DNA of 64,000 nt from Aptenodytes patagonicus (taxonomy: Eukaryota; Chordata; Aves; Sphenisciformes; Spheniscidae), in contig NC_134951.1 of NCBI RefSeq assembly GCF_965638725.1, positions 105,485,811 through 105,549,810 on the forward strand. Reading direction: 5' to 3'. Positions 62,917 to 64,000 of the stretch are shown piece after piece. A model generated the notes under the pieces. The model was given only the letters and a program-made list of their open reading frames with translations, ran no database searches and had not been told where the DNA came from. A program made the translations under genes and the position numbers. How positions within the stretch are numbered: position 1 is the first letter of the stretch; the number at the start of each line of letters is the position of its first letter.

Positions 62917-64000
62917 TGGGAAGAGTGCTGACCAAGGACTTGTAAATATACCAAGCCAACGATCATCATGCCTAGCAAAACACTAAAGGGAAACTCAGGG
63001 AAAAGGACGCCAAGTTTGACAAGACCAGACCCTCCTGCTGAGAAGATAATCGGGATGTCCTTTTTTTAATGGCAAAATGAAGAGTAACTGATAACTTGTT
63101 AATGAAGATCCATGTCCTCCTTTTGAGATCCTAAGGTAATAGCCAGGCTGTGGTGTTTTAGAAGAGCCTAAGAGTGTGTCGTTGACAATGATAAGAAATG
63201 ACACACTGAAGTCCAATAATGTAATTTCTATTCTAACTGCATGCAGAATGCACTCTTAATTTCAAATGTCTTAATGTTTCTAGTAGTTTAAGCAAAGCAG
63301 AGTATTTGTAAATGTCTATTTGAAAGATGAGGCGTTTCTATATGTATATTTTTTCCAGTAGTGGTTTTACTTGTCCTAAAGAGCAAGTTGACCTTTATAA
63401 ATAGAACATGCTTTTACATAAATGATTTTTTGACAGTTCATTCACTAATACATTATTTTCTTTCAGAGTTTGAGGTACAATCTTTCCCTGGACAGGTTAT
63501 TGCTCTCTCTCACTAGAAAGTGTGACGGTAAAATACTCTAGAGCCGTAATGGTAGCTGAATGATTTTTATCCTAAAATAGAAGCAGGAAAGGTCTCTGGT
63601 TTTGTTTGTGTATCTGGATCAGCTGTTCAAAGGCAGCTCACAATAGATAGTTTACCCCCTGCATCTGGAGTTGCAGTTCCTAGACCTAAAAACTCTGGAG
63701 TTCTGGCCTGCCTTTCTGATCCCATGAGCTGTGTATCAAATCTTCCTCCGTCTGAAGTGCAGCAAGACACATATCGCATATCTTAGTCTAATGGAAAGAG
63801 AAAGAGCCGTAGGAATGATGCCGAGGCAGGCAGTGACAGTGACCCTCCAGGTGTGTTGACAGGCCACTGTGAGATGAGACAGGTCTGGATATGCAGCTGG
63901 ACCCCGCGTAACTTGTGTGTGTGTTAGCCGTGGTAGTTTGCTCAGTGCTTGCTCACTTCCTTCAAAAGCCTTGACTTTTGGTTACCCAGCAGGCCCCTGT
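62917..64000 (+). other. 3' UTR and flank of the third gene
   Basis: Non-coding to the window end. A Pumilio-type TGTAAATA lies at 62941-62948. I see no canonical AATAAA here, so the transcript may end beyond the window or use a variant signal. No RD3 coding sequence is visible. Confidence 0.5.

Noticed and set aside
1-64000. tRNA, rRNA or snRNA genes, endogenous retroviral genes, CRISPR arrays
   Set aside because: I saw no convincing signature of any by eye; a covariance-model and repeat-library search would settle it.

Overview
The window is vertebrate nuclear DNA, most likely from a bird. It shows spliced genes with GT-AG introns, three CpG islands, and a chicken-repeat-1 (CR1) retroposon 3' end near 10.9-11.0 kb that closes with the ATTCTATGA-type tail typical of sauropsids. 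I see no SINEs of mammalian type, no prokaryotic features and no CRISPR array. I cannot name the species; another CR1-bearing reptile is possible.

Three genes lie head to tail on the + strand. (1) RCOR3 (REST corepressor 3), 12 coding exons from 1772 to 25530, 545 residues reconstructed, with a CpG-island promoter at about 1.05-2.5 kb and a 3' UTR reaching about 28.3-28.5 kb. (2) TRAF5 (TNF receptor-associated factor 5), a CpG-island promoter and non-coding first exon near 31.0-31.3 kb, a 12 kb first intron, then 10 coding exons from 43752 to 51323. The reconstructed protein is 557 residues, the length I recall for human TRAF5; its 3' UTR runs to about 54.35 kb. (3) An unrecognised small gene (exon 1 probably ending at 55874; coding exons 56607-62916) encoding about 161 residues: a short N-terminus, an Arg/Ser-rich block, long Lys-rich blocks and a distinctive C-terminal helix-like tail.

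The order RCOR3-TRAF5-next gene matches human 1q32.3 as I remember it (KCNH1, RCOR3, TRAF5, LINC00467, RD3, SLC30A1). The third gene therefore sits, on the same strand, where human has LINC00467 (old name C1orf97), which is annotated as non-coding. A clean six-exon reading frame at that position is the most interesting thing here: it may be the protein-coding ancestor or counterpart of a mammalian lncRNA.

The genes are not an operon and need not work together. RCOR3 acts in nuclear LSD1/HDAC repression and TRAF5 in cytoplasmic TNF-receptor-family signalling. The third product looks nuclear or nucleolar from composition alone. Smaller points of interest are an ISRE-like motif in the TRAF5 promoter, a candidate premature-terminal exon in RCOR3, tandem in-frame splice donors in TRAF5, short upstream ORFs, and a GGGCC pentanucleotide array in the first intron of the third gene.
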